Origin: an uncultured Persicitalea sp.
GTDB taxonomy: Bacteria; Bacteroidota; Bacteroidia; Cytophagales; Spirosomataceae
Reading direction: 5' to 3'
Assembly: GCA_950075905.1 (NCBI GenBank)
Contig: CATMVR010000317.1
Span: forward strand, 1-6,213
Length of the DNA: 6,213 nt
Shown: positions 6,029 through 6,213 of the stretch, piece by piece
Numbering within the stretch: position 1 is the stretch's first letter
Layout: each line of letters starts with the position of its first letter
Program-made: the position numbers and the translations under genes
Notes under the pieces: generated by a model
What the model was told of the DNA's origin: nothing
What the model saw: only the letters and a program-made list of their open reading frames with translations
The model's database searches: none

Positions 6029-6213
6029 ATGTCGTACACTCCTGAACAAAACAACGCCATTTGCCTCGATTTCTTTACTGCTGCCTGGAACGACGGCAAC
6101 GTCCGGGAAGATCTTCTTTCAGAAGACGCTATTGATCACTCGCAAGTAGGGGGCAAAACTGTTTCGGAACCCGGTGCCGGTAGCTTCAAAAATATCGTGG
6201 GGATGTTTCGCCA
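6029..6213 (+). CDS. SnoaL-like protein, N-terminal part only
   Basis: ATG 6029-6031 opens a frame of 61 codons that continues past the right edge. It begins MSYTPEQNNAICLDFFTAAW, followed by NDGNVREDLLSEDAIDHS, and closes with a Gly/Phe segment (FKNIVGMF). This fits the first helices of a SnoaL-like/NTF2-fold domain (compare E-x-N-K-A-x-x-R-R-Y at the start of the preceding proteins), but it lacks the RRY motif and reads AIDHS where they have aromatic residues, so it is a more distant relative. In many SnoaL-like proteins a D-H pair in this region lines the pocket. The 74-bp gap from the preceding gene is AT-rich with T runs and an A-rich leader but no convincing GC hairpin, so co-transcription is likely; TACTTTTT at about 5991 is a weak promoter possibility. 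Confidence 0.75.
   Translation, partial: MSYTPEQNNAICLDFFTAAWNDGNVREDLLSEDAIDHSQVGGKTVSEPGAGSFKNIVGMFR

Overview
The window looks like chromosomal DNA from a Bacteroidota bacterium, most likely of the Cytophagales (Spirosoma/Dyadobacter-like). This is inferred from a clean Bacteroidetes-type promoter (TTG, 19 bp, TAACTTTG) in front of panD, A-rich leaders without strong Shine-Dalgarno sites, and the gene families present: a panD next to a flippase-like gene, a Tat-type Gfo/Idh/MocA oxidoreductase, a bestrophin-like channel and SnoaL-like 'ester cyclase' proteins. No genus can be fixed from the sequence alone.

Layout. Positions 1-410 (minus) hold the N-terminal part of a lysylphosphatidylglycerol-synthase-type (YbhN/AglD-like) membrane protein that runs off the left edge. 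Upstream of it on the same strand is panD (519-869), with its own promoter (922-951) and an intrinsic terminator (439-488) in the gap between the two genes. Positions 870-1297 contain the panD promoter, a doubtful small ORF (1042-1197) and a long AT-rich inverted repeat (1212-1272). A Gfo/Idh/MocA-family oxidoreductase with a twin-arginine signal follows (1298-2788). It ends in a strong bidirectional terminator (2810-2841) shared with a convergent small two-helix membrane protein gene (2840-3037, minus). A second minus-strand unit is the bestrophin-family gene (3295-4302) with a clear terminator (3212-3243).

After a divergent intergenic region (4303-4625) begins a plus-strand run of SnoaL-like (NTF2-fold) genes: a two-domain protein (4626-5489), a single-domain protein (5538-5954) and a truncated third gene (6029 to the right edge). 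That makes four SnoaL-type units in 1.6 kb.

Functionally the left half is housekeeping (beta-alanine for pantothenate/CoA) plus a membrane gene, the middle is a probable exported carbohydrate or polyol oxidoreductase, and the right half is a small expanded family of unknown substrate. The most interesting signal is in this SnoaL cluster. The second domain of the fused protein resembles the first domain in its N-terminal half but the neighbouring single-domain gene in its C-terminal half, which suggests recombination within the array. I found no evidence of a mobile element, CRISPR array, RNA gene or defence system.
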